The notes: generated from the letters alone by a model not told the origin. Positions 45,329-58,390 are shown, counted from the stretch's first letter. The stretch is DNA of 64,000 nucleotides from Sarcophilus harrisii (GCF_902635505.1 NC_045432.1:8553275-8617274), one strand, 5' to 3'. Numbers and translations are program-made.

Positions 45329-48300
45329 CCTCTACCTCTGGCTAAAAGCTTCAGCTTTGTGGGGATAAGGGGGAAGAGGGAGAAAAGAAAAACACAGATT
45401 GAAAGGGATTTGAAAGTTTGGAAAGTTAAAAAAAGATAAATAGCAGAGCAGTGTGCCAACATTTAAAGAAAATAATTTTGAATGGAATATCTAAGCATTC
45501 TCTGGGAAGGCAGAGAAATGCACTAAACGGGCTTGGAAGTTTAGAGAAGCTCCCTTTGGATTCTGGGAGGAAAGAATGTTCAAGGTAAAACAAACTTCTC
45601 AGGGAGGTCCTGGGAAAAGCCCCTAGTCTGTTTTGTTAATTTTAAAGCTCTGTTAAGTTTTAAGAACAATGATTAAGAAATTTGGGGATTGGTTATTTGA
45701 AAATTTGCTTGTGATTGTAAACTTTTTAACCTGATGTACTAATTTGTAAGTAAGGAAAAATTGGGCTGAAGAGTTTTCAGAGCCTTTATTCTAATAAAGG
45801 GCAATAAAACCTTATCTGATTGAAACTCAGACAAGAGAAAAAAATTTTGATTAGGAACTTTGGAATAATTCTGAAATTAGTGGGAAATAATTTTGCTATT
45901 GCCTTTGCTTGCTAGATTTGTTTATTCTGAGTATAAGATCTTGGAATTTGTTTGAATATTGATACCTTTATTACTAAAGAGGAAAAAGAAAAAAAAATGT
46001 CTATTTTAAGAATGGGAAAAAAAAACCTACAGCCTGCTCTAGTTAAAGGAGAGAAAAAAAGCATAAAATTCAAGCTTAGCCTGCCTGGGCAATAAAAAGC
46101 TCTGGAGATAAGATGCTAATTGCTGTGAGAAGAAATCTGGCAGAAGAAAGAAAAAAAAACTTTTAAAGACAGCTGTATTTAGTTTGATTCAATATGTTAT
46201 CTTCTGAAACATATTGAGTAATTTGTTAACATCGTAAGTTATGCTTTATGAAGTTTTTCTAGTTATTCACTATATTGTGAATCTTAAAAGTTTTGAAGGG
46301 AACTGGAGAGGAGAACTCAGGAGATTTATGAAGGATTGATTTGTAGGAGCAAATTGAGAGCCTGAATGATATCAAGAAGGAATCAGTTGGAAAAAGAAAG
46401 GAAATAAACTGATTGCCTAAATCTTGAGGATTCCTATGTAGGAAATTGAGTTGGGGGGAAGGGCAGCAGAGGAAAGGGGTCTTTGTTCATGCTGCAGCCA
46501 AACTGCTGAAGAAAGCAGTCTAAGCTTTTAAAGGGACAGGCTGCTCTTACAAGGTGTTAATTGACTGAATATTTGTTTCTTTGAAACATAATGGTTTTCT
46601 TGTTTAAAGAATATGATCAGAAATGGGATCTATAGTTTGAAAGCGTTATTTCAAAAAGTTTAATTGATGTTTTTAAGAACTTTTCAGATTCTTTTATGTG
46701 AAAATAGGAAGTTTTAATTAACTGTATTGATGCCAATTATTTACAGGGACTCCAAGGATAATAGTTTTTTTTTTTTTTTTGCCTTCATCCTTTTGAAAAT
46801 GTTTTTTGTCATGGGCAATATGTAGTTTGGAATTTTTCTGAGTATTGGGTATTTTAAAAGCAAAATGATTGGTATAATATTCAATTTATGGCACATCTAC
46901 TTGGGTATGTAAGAACTGTGTGAACATTCTGGGATAAATTTCTTACTGTTAAAAGTCTTACAATATGTAGATGATCCTCTTGTGGCAGGGAGAAAAAAAA
47001 GAGTGACCTTTTCCAAGTCACTATCAGTTTGTTAAATTATTTAGGAGCACAGGGACTGAGAATTTCTTAAGACAAATTGCAATTTGTGAAATGTGAGGCA
47101 AAATATTTAGGTCATTGTATAAGTGAAGGGAAAAAGAAATTACTGTAAATTACTTGAGTGAAAGAATGGAAACAGTAAAGGTAAGGAATTGGCACACAGG
47201 GCATTGGTCACTGAAATTTTGACCAATCTTCTATTACCTAAGAACATTGCAGTGATTCATGTGCAGGGGCACCAAAGAGGAGATTCATTTGAGACAAGGG
47301 GAAACTGCTTTGTGGATGAAGAGGCGAAATGGGCTGAAGGAGAGGAATCTGTGAGTACGGAGGAGATGATGGTGCTGATTCTGACAGTTCCACCTTCAGT
47401 GCCTCCACCTTCCCTTACCCCAGAAGAGAAGTAGGAAATCCAAAGCCTTGGCATTCAGGAGTATGAAGAAGGGCCCTGGCTCCTCCCTGATGGCAGAGAA
47501 GTGCTGACCACAGCATGTATGAGGCATGTGCTCCAACATTTACATCAGGACAGTCTTTGAGGTATCCGAGACCTGTGTGATGTGGTGCTGACTAAGTTGG
47601 TGGCACCAAGCTTGTACACAGTAGCAGGCAACTTGTCAGCAAGCGTTCTGTTTGTCAGAGGATGAATAGGATGGCCCAATGACAAGTCCAAAAAGGAGGA
47701 AGGCTCCCTGGTATCAGGCCTTTCCAAATCATTCAGGTGGACTTTACCGAGCTGCCATCAGTGGGGCATCTCAAATACCTGTTGGTCATAGTGAACCATC
47801 TGACCTCATGAGTGGAGGCCTTCCCCCTTGCTGGGGAAACTGCCTCAGCAGTCGTAAAAGTCCTCCTTGAGCATATCACTCCAGGGTATGGGTTGGTGGA
47901 GCAGTTAGATTCGGACCAAGGCACCCATTTCATAGCTAAGATCCTCCTATCTGTGGCCCAAGCCCTAGAAATATCATGGGACTTATATATCCCATGGCAT
48001 CTGCCCTCATCAGGTTAAATGGAAAAGATGAATAAGGAAATTAAATAGCAACTGACTAAATTGGTGTTAGAGACACAATTGTCCTGGATCAAGTGCCTTC
48101 CCCTTGCTTTATTAAGAATTAGACCAAAACCCTGAAGGGATGTGGGATTATCACCTTATGAATTATTGTATGGTCACCCAAAAGGATTCAAAATTCCTCC
48201 TTGGATCGAATATTGGATTTGGTTTTAAGGAAATATGTCATGTCTTTACTGCAACATCTGAAAACTTTACAACTAAAAAGGGCTTATTGCTCAGACTCCT

Positions 48301-49527
48301 CCCTTACGATTCACAGTGCATAAGTTCCAGCCTGGAGACTGGGGCCTGGTTCAGACGTGGAAGGAGGATAAGCTGACCCTGAGCTGCAAAGGACCATTCC
48401 AGATCCTCTTGACATCAGATACAGCAGTGCATACACAGGAAAGAGGGTGGACACAGCACACCAGAATTAAAGGACCAGTGGACGCTCCAAAGGTGTGGAC
48501 TTCCAAACTGAATCCAGAGAATAAGCTGAGACAAACATTGAAAAGGAACTGATGAACTGTGCAGGTAAAATCTTGATAGTGGTATCGCTCTGGGGCACCT
48601 TATTGGGGCATTGCCTAAATCAAACAGGTACAGGGCCATGGATGGGAGAGGAGAGGTGTGAATGGACTTTTACTTGTTGACCAGAGAGGGTAGATATTAT
48701 ACATTGTGGTGAGTATAGAAACAGGGAGCAAGCCAAATATTGTTTGTGATGATGGGTCAGTGATTAATTGTGTCCACCAGCATTCATTAGAAGGTAATGA
48801 GGACAAACTGGTGATGCTAATGGGTGGGGAGATGCCTGGTCCCCAGCACAGATCATCAAGGAATATGGACCGGCAACATGGGCCCAAAATGGTGGTTGGG
48901 GATATCAGACACCAATATATATTAAAACAGATTAATTTGACTGCAAGCAGTCTCAGAAGTAACAATTAACCAAACTGCTCAGGCCCTTAATCTATTAATC
49001 GATCAAGCCACCCAGACAAGAGAAGTGGTTTTATAATATGGATTAGTTTTAGATTATCTGTTAGCAGAGGAAGGAAGGGTCTGTGGGAAACAAAACCTGT
49101 CCACTTGTATGCAAATTGATGACAAAGGACAAGTAGTAAAAGAAATTACTAAGGGGACTCTAGTAAAAGAAATTACTAAGGGGACTCGCAGGATAGTTTA
49201 TGTGCCTGTACAAGTTTGGAAATCTCCCTTCACAAATGGCTGGTGGTCTTGGTTTGATGGTAGCTGGTGGAAAGCTCTTATGGTATATACATTGCAATCA
49301 GGGGTATTATTCTGTTGCCACTATGTCTACCCTGTATAATTACATTGGTAACAAGAATAGTTCAAAGATCACAGTCAAGAATCTTACATACAGGGATGGC
49401 ATTAAAATGATGATTTTATAGAAAGGGTTGGGAGGCAGTAGCAGGGGATGATCCAAATGAGGAGATTAACAAGCAATGTGTAGAGATGTTAATCAAATTT
49501 GATCACAATGTTAGTTCTTCATGAGGA

Positions 49528-49553
49528 AATACACACACACACACACACACACA
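49528..49553. repeat. (AC)n microsatellite near the ERV 3' LTR
   Basis: Short pure AC run just before the polypurine tract of the class I ERV. Confidence 0.95.
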
Positions 49554-50219
49554 CATTTATAAAAACCAGAGGGGATTTGTGTGGAAAGGTAAAGAACTTA
49601 CAGATTAAGCACATATTGCTCAGAGACTGTTAGCTAAAGTAGATCAAGCCTATAGGCCTCAGTTTCGGCTTCTCCAGAGTCACATGATTTTAGATAAGGC
49701 CTGGACTACATTGCAATGTCCAAAGAAGGGATTACGTAGCTGAAGAAGCTGTACATCACCTTATCTACTGCATTCCACTGACCAACTAGGGGAACAGTAG
49801 ACTTATGTGACCAATCACAACATACAGAGGGCGGGATTTTGGAGGTTCTTTGTCTGAAATGTATAAAAGCTGTAAGCATTTTCAAGGCTCTGGCCCTACC
49901 CTGCTGTGAAATTTGGCTCACAGACCAGGATGGGATCCGCTTCTCGAGATTCTAATAAATAATTCTGTTTTCTATGATCAATCAGTAGTAATCAATTTGG
50001 GTAGGTCTTTTTGTCCCAAACACCAGCCAGTGGGGAACTGAGGGAGGGACCTGCATTCAGGAAAGGATAAGGAGGCTCTCTCAGCTTTTGTGAGGATGTG
50101 TATGCATCTGCCTTGGATTTCACAAGGACACACATTAAAATAGATTATTAGCTTCACCCCTGTCTAAGTCCAATAGGTTTATTTCTCACATTTACTTCTT
50201 CCCCAACTTGCTCCTCTCT

Positions 50220-51600
50220 ATCCAGTAGATTCCTCCTCCCACTACCAAAGTGAGGCTTCCGTCCTTCCCAATTCTCATCTCAGCTTAAGGTCTTTTATCC
50301 TTTCTTTGTGCAGAATTACAAGCCAAATTCAGATGTCACCTGGGGAAACCATGATTTGCTGTCAAAAGCTGCTCTGGGAGGCAGAATGGGATTCTGGAAA
50401 AAACTTTGGCTGCCATGGAGTTAGAGGACCTGGGTTCAAATGCTGCTGCCTCTGAGGCTTGGTACCAGTGTACTCTGGGGAACAACATAAACTTGGCAGT
50501 CCTCAGTTTCTTCTCCCTGGATAGGAGATAAGTGACGTCATCTGTGACTGAGTAAAGCCTGGGATGATGGATGTTCCCTTCCCTGGTGCATATCTCATAG
50601 CAACAGCTGCTTGCTTTTTGTGTCTTCTTGTGCATGCTGTTCTGCAGGCAGCATCTATAATTCTCTTTCTCGGGTTCTGCGTTTCTCTGTCTCTGCATCT
50701 CTAATTCTGTCTTTGTCTTGTTCTCTATCTCTTAATATATACAATATACACAGTGTCTGCATGTATATATTTCCTGATATTGTTTACCCCGTGGTGATTT
50801 AGATCTGCTCCCAGCTGGCAGTCCAAGACATAGCTGGGAAGAAACCCTACCCTCCTCCCACCTAGCAATCATAATGGACGCTTAATAAGGCGGCAGCCAG
50901 AGTGCCAGCAACCCAGGATTTCAGGTATCCTTGGCAACGATCAGTCACCATGGCAACCATTGATTAGCACTAGCTACTGCTTCCTTGTTGGACACGAAAT
51001 ATTGCCTCTAGAAAGTTTTATATTCCACCAAAGGCTGACTTGATCTGGATTTCCACTAGAAAAGGTGTGAGACCTTCATCCCACTCCCTGCTCTTTGAAC
51101 AAGTCATGGGCAAGCCCCCTGGGGTCCAGTGGTTGGGCTTTTTTGTCATAGGGGGTTTCAATGCCTGTTTGCTCTTTTACATTTATGTTGCTTAAATAAT
51201 TCACTTCAATGATAATTTGCAGTGATTGAGTCAAACCAGTCACTCATACAATGGCAGAGAGTAAATTCTGCTGGTTTAAATAAGTTCATTTGTGCTACCT
51301 GGAAGGGAAAAATTCCTTCTAGCTTTTTTATTTTAAAGATCACTCCGGGATTAGGTAGACTACATTTGCCCCCTCCACACCCCAGGTTTTACCCAAAGTC
51401 AAATGGGGGGAGGAAGAATTTGGTGTTAATTAGCTTTGAAGAATTAAAAATCTCTGGTTATCTAACAACAATCTCAGTGCCAGTCCCTAACTGGGAAGAT
51501 ATACAATACAAACTGTGAGCTTGAGCAAATATCCTTCCAGAAATGATACTCAGCAGTCTGAGAATCCTCCCAGCTCTGTCTGTCTCTGTATTCAGGACCC
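50220..51600 (+). repeat. Paralogous non-coding unit, copy C (left part)
   Basis: Aligns with 23820-24915 of copy B ('gatgtcacctggggaaaccatg', MIR core at ~50390-50520, X-box region, 'ttctgctgg...aagttcatttgtgctacctgg'). It stops near 51600 and the homology resumes at 61765 after about 10 kb of inserted repeats. No open frame is conserved with copy B. Confidence 0.88.
50925..50957 (+). promoter_or_regulatory. Tandem RFX/X-box-like motifs
   Basis: 'gtatccttggcaac' (50925-50938) and 'gtcaccatggcaac' (50944-50957) lie 19 bp apart start to start. The second is a perfect match to the X-box consensus GTNRCC-NN-RGYAAC bound by RFX factors; the first misses one position. Copy B has the same pair in weaker form (24250-24263 and 24269-24282). 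Function is inferred from motif only. Confidence 0.45.
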
Positions 51601-52074
51601 TACTAATGTGGCCAGTACTATAGTACACGGTCCTCCGGAAGCAATGGCCTTCTGGGTTCCAAGGTCCCTGTGAGCTCTGACATTCCATGATGTGGATATG
51701 ATCCTCCCAACCTCTGGCTTTTTCTGTTCCAGGGACTTTTTAGCTCTGACATTCCAGACTCTCATCTCTGGCAGCTCTCAGATTTTACATTCTATGATTT
51801 ACGAATGTTCCCATTTTATGACGTTCTACATTCCATGATCTCTTATCTAAGTGTAACACCACCTTACAATCATGAAGTCGTTCTGAAATGGAGCCAAGAA
51901 ATAATATAATTCCCACCTCAGTCTACATGGTTTCCTTTTCTGGAGCTTTAAGGATTTTTTTTAGGTGAAACATTATGGATTAATAAAATTCCAAACATTT
52001 AAGCAGAAGTTGGAGTTTCTGATTAAACTGGCATTTCTATCTGTCTCTGTTTTACCCCTGGCCACTTTGTGGTT
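51600..52074. other. Non-coding, nothing recognised
   Basis: Contains several degenerate repeats of a 'gctctgacattcca...' phrase (51670-51840) with no family assigned. It marks the left edge of the DNA separating the halves of unit C. Confidence 0.4.
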
Positions 52075-52670
52075 TGTTAGAATCCTTACAAAGTGATAAG
52101 TCAGTTGCCTAATTTAGCATGGTACTTAGCAAATCGTCTAGCTCACTAATGTATTTAAGTACTCATTAGAGTTCACAAGTATGGGAGATCCACAAAGTTA
52201 ACTTTGTAACTTTGTGAATTCACACCTCCCTTAATCCCTCCCTCAGAGGAGAAGTCAACCTTTGGGAGATCATATATAAAGAAGCTCTTAGTTTCAGGTT
52301 AGTTAGTTCAGAACATTGCCAAGAGTCAGAGGAGCACTCTGGTACAGACACAGAGCACTCTGGGAGATCGAGAGCCAGAAACCCACTCTCGGAAGTGGAG
52401 TCAGATTCATTCCAACTTTCACCTTGGTGCTGACTGGAGATATTTGGAAGAAGAGAAGCTGAAGCTGGCAGAGGCAAAAGATTAGCGGCAAGAGCTCTTG
52501 GAACCAAAGAGGGAGAGAGACCTCTAAGAAAGCTAACCAGGCTATATTGAAGGACACAATAAAAGATTTGAACTTTTAGCACTTGGCTGTATTTGAGATC
52601 ATTATTACTTTTAACTGAAACTAAGGCTGCCTCCAGAGAACCTCCCCAAGAAACCTGCTCCCAGAGAGAA
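52075..52670 (+). mobile_element. LTR, same family as the nested LTR at 11582-12188
   Basis: Starts TGTTAGAATCC, contains a TATA-like 'catatataaag' near 52270 and an AATAAA signal near 52558, and ends near 52670 with 'ctaaggctgcctccag'. These blocks match the 11582-12188 LTR in reverse complement. The 3' edge is approximate and no partner LTR was found. Confidence 0.75.
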
Positions 52671-53109
52671 CCATTATATTTTAAAGAGGAGAACACCATA
52701 GTGGTTGAGGCAAAGTTCAAATTAATAGAAACCTTCATGGGACTAAAAAGCAAGTTAGTGTCCATGAAGAGACAGGTATTAACAGGGGAAGTTCTGGAAG
52801 GAGCAGACCTCTCCTTGGAACTTGTCTTAGGCTTTGAGTAGGAGGGTACACTGGCAGACTAGCCTGGGTCTTCTGCTCTGAGATGTTCCATAAAGCCCAT
52901 GTCCATTTTGGACATTTTCTTTCTCTGCCAGAGCTCAGTCCTACCTTCTATTTCTCTTACTATTTAGTTCTGCCAGTTCTTGGCTCAGTTTGCTTTGACT
53001 CTGTTCCTTCTTCTCTCTTTCCAAACCCTAGAAATCTCTCTTTTTCTGAGATGGGTCCTCTCTTTCATACAAATTCCTAAAGGCATGACCAAATCCCTTC
53101 ACACAGTGC
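52671..53109. other. Non-coding, nothing recognised
   Basis: Short open stretches only. It could be ERV interior next to the LTR but no motif is recognised. Confidence 0.35.
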
Positions 53110-53182
53110 TGCTGATTAATTTCAGAAGATAGTTTCTATCTAAATTTCTTAGATGGAAACTATCTTCTGAAATTAATCAGCA
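53110..53182. repeat. Near-perfect fold-back palindrome
   Basis: 34-bp arms (53110-53143 and 53149-53182) with one mismatch and a 5-bp loop 'atttc'. It lies exactly at the 5' boundary of an L1 ORF2 fragment. Confidence 0.97.
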
Positions 53183-54580
53183 AGTATTATTTGTAATGGG
53201 GATTCTCAATAAAATCAGGAGTAAGGTAAGGATGTCCATTATCACCTCTATTTGATATTGTACTAAAAATGTTAGCTCTAACAATAAGAGAAGAAAAAGA
53301 AATTGAAGGAATTCGACTAGGGAATGAGGAAACAAAGCTTTCACTCTTTGCAGATGGCATATACACAGACAATCCTAGAGAATAAACTAAAAACTAGTTG
53401 AAATAATTAACAACTTTAGCACAATTGCAGGATATTAAAACTACCCACATAAAAAATTAATATTTATATATATAACTAGCAAAGCTCAGCAGCAAGAGAT
53501 AGAAAAATCCACTTAAAATAACAGTAAACAAAAAATATATGGGATTCTACCTGCCAAACTCAGGAACTTTATGAACATAAAATACTTTTCACACAAATAA
53601 AATCAGATTTAAGCAATTAAATATCCATTGCTCATGAACAGGCTGAGCAAATATAATAAAAATGACAATTTTACTTAAAGTAATTTAATTCAATGCTATG
53701 TTCAATTAACCCACCAAAATTATTTTGTAAATCTAGAAAAAATCAAAAATTTTGTCTGGAAAAACAAAATAACAGCAAGAATATGTGATAATCAATTATG
53801 AAAAGCTGGGTGATAATATGTGATAATCAACTATGAAAAGCTTGGTTCTTCTCAGTGGTTCAGTGATCCAAAGCAATCCCAATAGACTCCGGACAGAAAA
53901 TGGCATCTGCATCCAGAAAAAGAACTAGAGAGACTGAATATAAATCAACACATGCTATGTTCACTTTTTTGTTTTGGTTTTTTTCTTCTCTCATAGTTTT
54001 TCTTTTTTTTTTTTTTTTGTTCTGATTTTTCCCTCCCAACATGATTCCTAAAGCAATGTGTATTAAAATTAATATTAAAAAACAAAAAGAAATGAGGACC
54101 AAACAGGTTTCAGAAAAACCTGGAAAGATTTACATATTGAAGTAAGCAGAGCCAAGATAATATGACACACACTAACAGCAATTATTGTAGAATGATCAGC
54201 TATGAATAGCTTAGCTTTTCTCAGCAACATAATGGCCTAAAGTAGTTACAAATGTGTCATGAAAAAAAAATGCCAACCACATATAGAGAAAGAACTTATA
54301 GAGTCTGAATACAGCTCACAGGATACTATTTTTACTTTTTTTTTTGAGAGGGAGGGGGTTTCTTTTGGCCTCTTTGTTATTCATCAACATATTTAATATT
54401 GAGATATGTTTTACATGATTGAATATGTAGAACCTATATCAAATTGCTTAACATTTTAGAAAAGGGGGAAGGGAAGGGGGGGGAGAAAATTTAGAAATCC
54501 ATGTATTTTTTTTAAAATGTATGTTAAAAATTGTCTTTCCATGTATTTGAAAAAATAAAATACTATATGAAAATACTACT
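53181..54580 (+). mobile_element. L1 LINE fragments: ORF2 and two 3'-end pieces
   Basis: 53181-53780 is L1 ORF2 around the RT palm ('caggagtaaggtaaggatgtcc', 'ctttgcagatggcatata' marks the FADD-like active site). It is followed by two partial copies of a second L1 subfamily's 3' end (53790-54090 and 54100-54580, each with a 'gaaagaact...gagtctgaat' block and T-rich tract). A short 'tgataatcaa...tatgaaaagct' duplication occurs at 53785-53840. Confidence 0.8.
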
Positions 54581-54589
54581 ATGCCATAA

Positions 54590-56235
54590 ATAACAAAGGT
54601 GGCAGTTTCAGAGAAACCTAAGAAGACTGATGCTGAACAAAAGGAACAGTAGAGAACAATATATGCAATAACAGGAGCATTATAAAGACAAACAAAATTG
54701 AGACACAAGAAATCTGATCAATAGGATGACCAAGTATGATTCCAGAGGACCCATAAGGATACATATTGTATCACCTCTACCCAAAGAGGTAATGGACTGA
54801 CTCAGGGTGCAGAATTAGACATGTTTTATATTGGGCCAATAGGGGAATTTGCATGACGACTATATATTCATATTTTTCAGAACAGTTTAGTTTTTCTTTC
54901 TTTTTCATTATATGAGGGAAGGGAAGGAGCTAGATGGTAGGGAAAATGAGCACTTGTTCATTGAAACAAAAGTAAAATGAAAGGTTGCTTTTTAAGAAAG
55001 AATATGCATTTCTTCAAAACAACTGAGCAAGTGAGGAGAAGGGATGGATTTTGAGGGAGAACATAAGCCCATACAGGAGGTGACCTTGCTGAGATCCTGT
55101 GTACTAGCTGGGGGTCTCACAGTGGGGTTAGGCTTTGGCTGGTGTTTTTTTAAGTGGGGAGATCTAGGATATTGTAGATGGTCTGACTGGAGATCTGATA
55201 CTAATCATTCAAGTGGTGATCTCAATGGGGCTCTAGTCTCCAGTAAATGGCTTGGCTAGGACTTTGACATGACTTGGGTCTCATAGAACCCCTGAAACAC
55301 AAGTGGTAGTCTCACTTGGGATCTGGAATTTGATGTGTCATTTCATGGGGCCAGACAGACAAGTAGAAGTAGAAATAGAGACCTGACACTTAATTGTAAG
55401 TCTCTCAATGAACATGATGTCCATGGCTTTTGGGAGTCTGGCAGCTGCTGAGATTATGAGACAAGGGAAGAGACTCTCATTGGATTTTCAATCTCATTAT
55501 GATGAAGATTGCTGCTAGTTTCTCCAAGACCAATGTTCTGAAGCTAGACTCCCATGAAGATCACCAAACAGATGCAAGAGTCCCACTGAGATATCTAATC
55601 ACCAACTGGCTGGAAAAAAAGATGAGAAAACACATAAAGAACATGTAAGAGATGAAAAGGAATGAGGGACGATGGTAGAATAGGTCAGAAATTTTCAAGT
55701 TCTACAGATTTCCCCCATAAACAAGAAAAATTAGCATCTCATTACAAAGTTAAGGCAATAGTAATAAACAAGAGTGGGGACAGAATATTACCCTACTGCT
55801 GCTGTGGTTGCTTTGACTGCTGCTGATGTTCTTTCTCCTCCTCCTCCTCCTCTTCTTCTTCCTCTTCCTCTTCCCCCACCCTCATTTTTGAAAAATACCT
55901 TTACTCAGTTTGGAGACAATTTGAGCTCTAATTCTTTAAAGATGATTATCACACATATACCTTCATCAGCCTGGAATATTGGTTAGAATGATGAATTTGA
56001 ATTCATAAAGACATATCAAATCTTGCCACACACCAGTAGATCCACTGGCCTCTAAAGTTCCTACTGATGCTGTTTGAGTGGTCTAGATTCCTGGTGGTCT
56101 AGAGGTTAGTGGCTATAAGAGAGTTAGCAAGAATCCCCTTTAGGAGTGAAAGAATTCACTCATTCCTAAATATTAGTTGCAAAATAAAAGTTTATTGTTA
56201 GATAGAAATCAGTTTAACAAGAGACTGACTATATA
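54590..56235. other. Unassigned non-coding stretch with CT-rich run
   Basis: 55040-55600 carries a loosely repeated phrase ('ctcacttgggatctgg', 'gtctcacagtgg', 'gtctcatagaa') with no family assigned. A (CTT/CTC)n run lies at 55828-55875. No gene seen. Confidence 0.4.
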
Positions 56236-56239
56236 TAAC

Positions 56240-56790
56240 TGTTGAGGTCTAGATTTGGGGTACCTAAATGAAATTAGGGTTTAGTTGAGGTCTAGTGGCA
56301 GGTTTGGGGTACAGGGAGTCAAACAGAGCTCCCCTGCAACCCCCTTGGATTCAGCACAAGGATACGGCGGTAAATGAGGTCTAGTAGTGGCGTGAGTCCC
56401 CAGTAAAGGCATTTATTGGCCCGAGAGCTAGATTGATAAAAGAGGTTTATTATTGGGTAAGCAAGGTTAAAGTATAGGTGAAGGTAGAGATAAGAAGGGC
56501 ACCGGACAGAGGGTCCAGTGGACAGAGGGTCCTCACATGGCCGGCATGTTTGGAATCTCTGCAAAGAGGGGATCCCAGCATGGCCCTTTTATAATGGGAG
56601 ACTTAGCTCGAGGGGCTTTGGGGTGTAGCCCCAAAGTTGGCTCAGATCCGGGTGGGGCTGGGACAGGTGCCGATCTTCTATTGGAATTCAAAGGAACCAG
56701 GATTTGTGAGTCAAAGGGCAATTACATTCACTAGAGGGGTTTGGGAATCAAAGATAGGAATCTTTCCCACATCATTCCCCCCTCAAGCAG
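56240..56790 (-). mobile_element. LTR, family of the 31511-32020 insertion
   Basis: Matches 31511-32020 ('gaggtctagatttggggtacc', 'aggcatttattggcc', 'gataaaagaggtttattat', 'cttttataatgggag'). On the minus strand it has a TATA-like box near 56588 and a polypurine tract adjoins the right end (near 56785). Fossil LTR. Confidence 0.75.
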
Positions 56791-56899
56791 TTGGAACTTA
56801 AATTAATTGAAGGAAAAAGACATGGGGCAAAGTCTCTTATTGAGACAGAATTGAAAATTTTCTCCTTCCAGGATTTTTCAAGATCGGGGGTCCCCTCTT

Positions 56900-57345
56900 C
56901 ATAACCAGAGACTGCCAGAGACTGGAAGAGCTATGGAAAATGGAGTTTTGCACTGAGAATGCAGTTCTCAGTGGACAGAAGGTCCTGGCAGCAAAGGGAG
57001 CTACCAAGGTCCCTCTGCAGACTTTAGTTGATGGAAGGTTATTATACTGGGTGTCTTGGTGAGGGCTGGGATAACCGGAGCAGATCAGAACCAGTGGGGG
57101 TTGGGAGAGCCCAAGTTGGCTCAGATCCAGTGGGGGCTGGGACAAGCCCAGATCTCCTATTGGAATTCAAAGGGATGATTTTTGACCAGGATTTGTTAAT
57201 TGAATCAAAGGCTCTGGCATTCGGGAAAGACAACTTGTCTGGGGAGGACATGCCTCAGCCAGGAGGGGCTGGGAATCTGAAAGGAATCACAGATCAATAG
57301 GAAATACAGTTTCTTAAAGGGATCACAACCCGCTTCACTACCATC
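56900..57345 (-). mobile_element. Second related LTR fragment
   Basis: Shares blocks with the neighbouring LTR: 'gttggctcagatcc', 'tcctattggaattcaaaggg' and 'ggaatc...gggatcaca'. Only a short stretch separates it from 56240-56790. The two could be LTRs of one collapsed element or two insertions. Confidence 0.55.
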
Positions 57346-58060
57346 CCTAAAATCTACGAACCTTTCATCCTCTAACCACTGAAATTCACCCCTACCCCTA
57401 CCTACCCCTATGGCTTTCTACTCCCAGATGGATAGAGCTTACATTATTTTTGTGGGAAAGGGAGGAAGGGTTATAGTGTCCCTCAGTTAGTCAATGTATC
57501 CCAAAATATTTCAGTTCAAATCCATGTTTGTTCTAGAGTTGTCCAGTCTGTCTGGGGCATAAGCAATAAGTATTTCCCCTGCTGCTTTAGATGTACTTAA
57601 GTTTTCACTAAGACAAGATTGAAGGAGCCTACCCAGCAAAGCTGCCCACAGAACTGCTCCTGCGTGAAGCAGGGGTGGGCAAGGAGCATAAAGTTTAACT
57701 GATGGTCTCTGGGAAGAGAAGATTGCTTGGGCTGGTGGAGAGAAGCAATAGGAGCAGCCTTGGGGAAAGGCTTGAATCTGGAGAGGAGGAGGGGCTGGGC
57801 AAATCAATGCCTGTGAGTGGCAGCCCAGGCTAGTGGTATAACTGGGGAGGGGAGAACAGCTGGGAAGGCAAAGAGGAGCTTTAGCTGCCAGGGCTGCAGT
57901 CCTAGTGATGGGGGGAACCCTGAAACTGTCCTACCTTTGGGGGGTGGGGAAATTCTCCTTGAACTCTTGAGAGGCTCTCCTCTGCCAGAGACCCACTCCA
58001 GGGAATCAAGTAGTTTCATTCTGTTATCCTGGTGGGACTGGCAACACCCTCCATTGATTA
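57346..58060. other. Non-coding, possible ERV interior
   Basis: No motif recognised. It lies between LTR-like blocks on both sides, so it may be an ERV interior too decayed to identify. Confidence 0.3.
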
Positions 58061-58390
58061 TACCCTCTATTAATTATACCCTCTGTTGAACAACTATACC
58101 CTCTGTTGAGTTGAAAATTAGTCTAGGACCACTCCTAGTAGCTTAATTCAATTAGAGATCTCTGTCTGATACTCAACTCAAACTGACCCTAGCCCCAGGC
58201 CAGGATTTACCCATAAAACTGAAAACTGTCAGCACACTCCTTACAAATCTTCTTATTTGATTAGGGGTTTGTCTGCTAAGGGGTTTGTCTTTTCTTAGTG
58301 AAAAAATAAAACTTTCCTTTTTTTCCACAGCTTCTCCGGTTTGTGAATTCTTTTCACGTTGAACCTTGGAGCCCAATCTCACATCTCATC
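58060..58390 (+). mobile_element. LTR-like fragment
   Basis: Contains short tandem repeats 'ataccctctgttga', an AATAAA signal near 58308 and an R/U5-like 'cttctccggtttgtgaattc' after it. The element ends are unclear. Confidence 0.4.

Larger units (their letters stand above)
44043..50022 (+). mobile_element. Class I (gammaretrovirus-like) ERV with two LTRs, broken
   Basis: The 5' LTR is 44043-44497 (455 bp) and the 3' LTR is 49578-50022 (445 bp); both start TGTGTGG and end AAACA. The flanks are 'tcag' and 'ccag', a near-perfect 4-bp target duplication. A primer site resembling tRNA-Pro (TGGGGG...) follows the 5' LTR at 44499-44516, and a polypurine tract ('agaggggatt') precedes the 3' LTR. 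Parts seen: an RT segment with a YVDD active-site motif (near 46970), RNase H (47189-47340), integrase (~47700-48020) and envelope TM sequence (48840-49340). The gag region is not recognised. The LTRs differ at roughly a tenth of positions by eye, suggesting an insertion tens of millions of years ago. Broken, with many breaks. Confidence 0.92.

Noticed and set aside
52220-52765. 181-residue open frame on the minus strand
   Set aside because: It is antisense to an LTR and has no domain; a chance frame.
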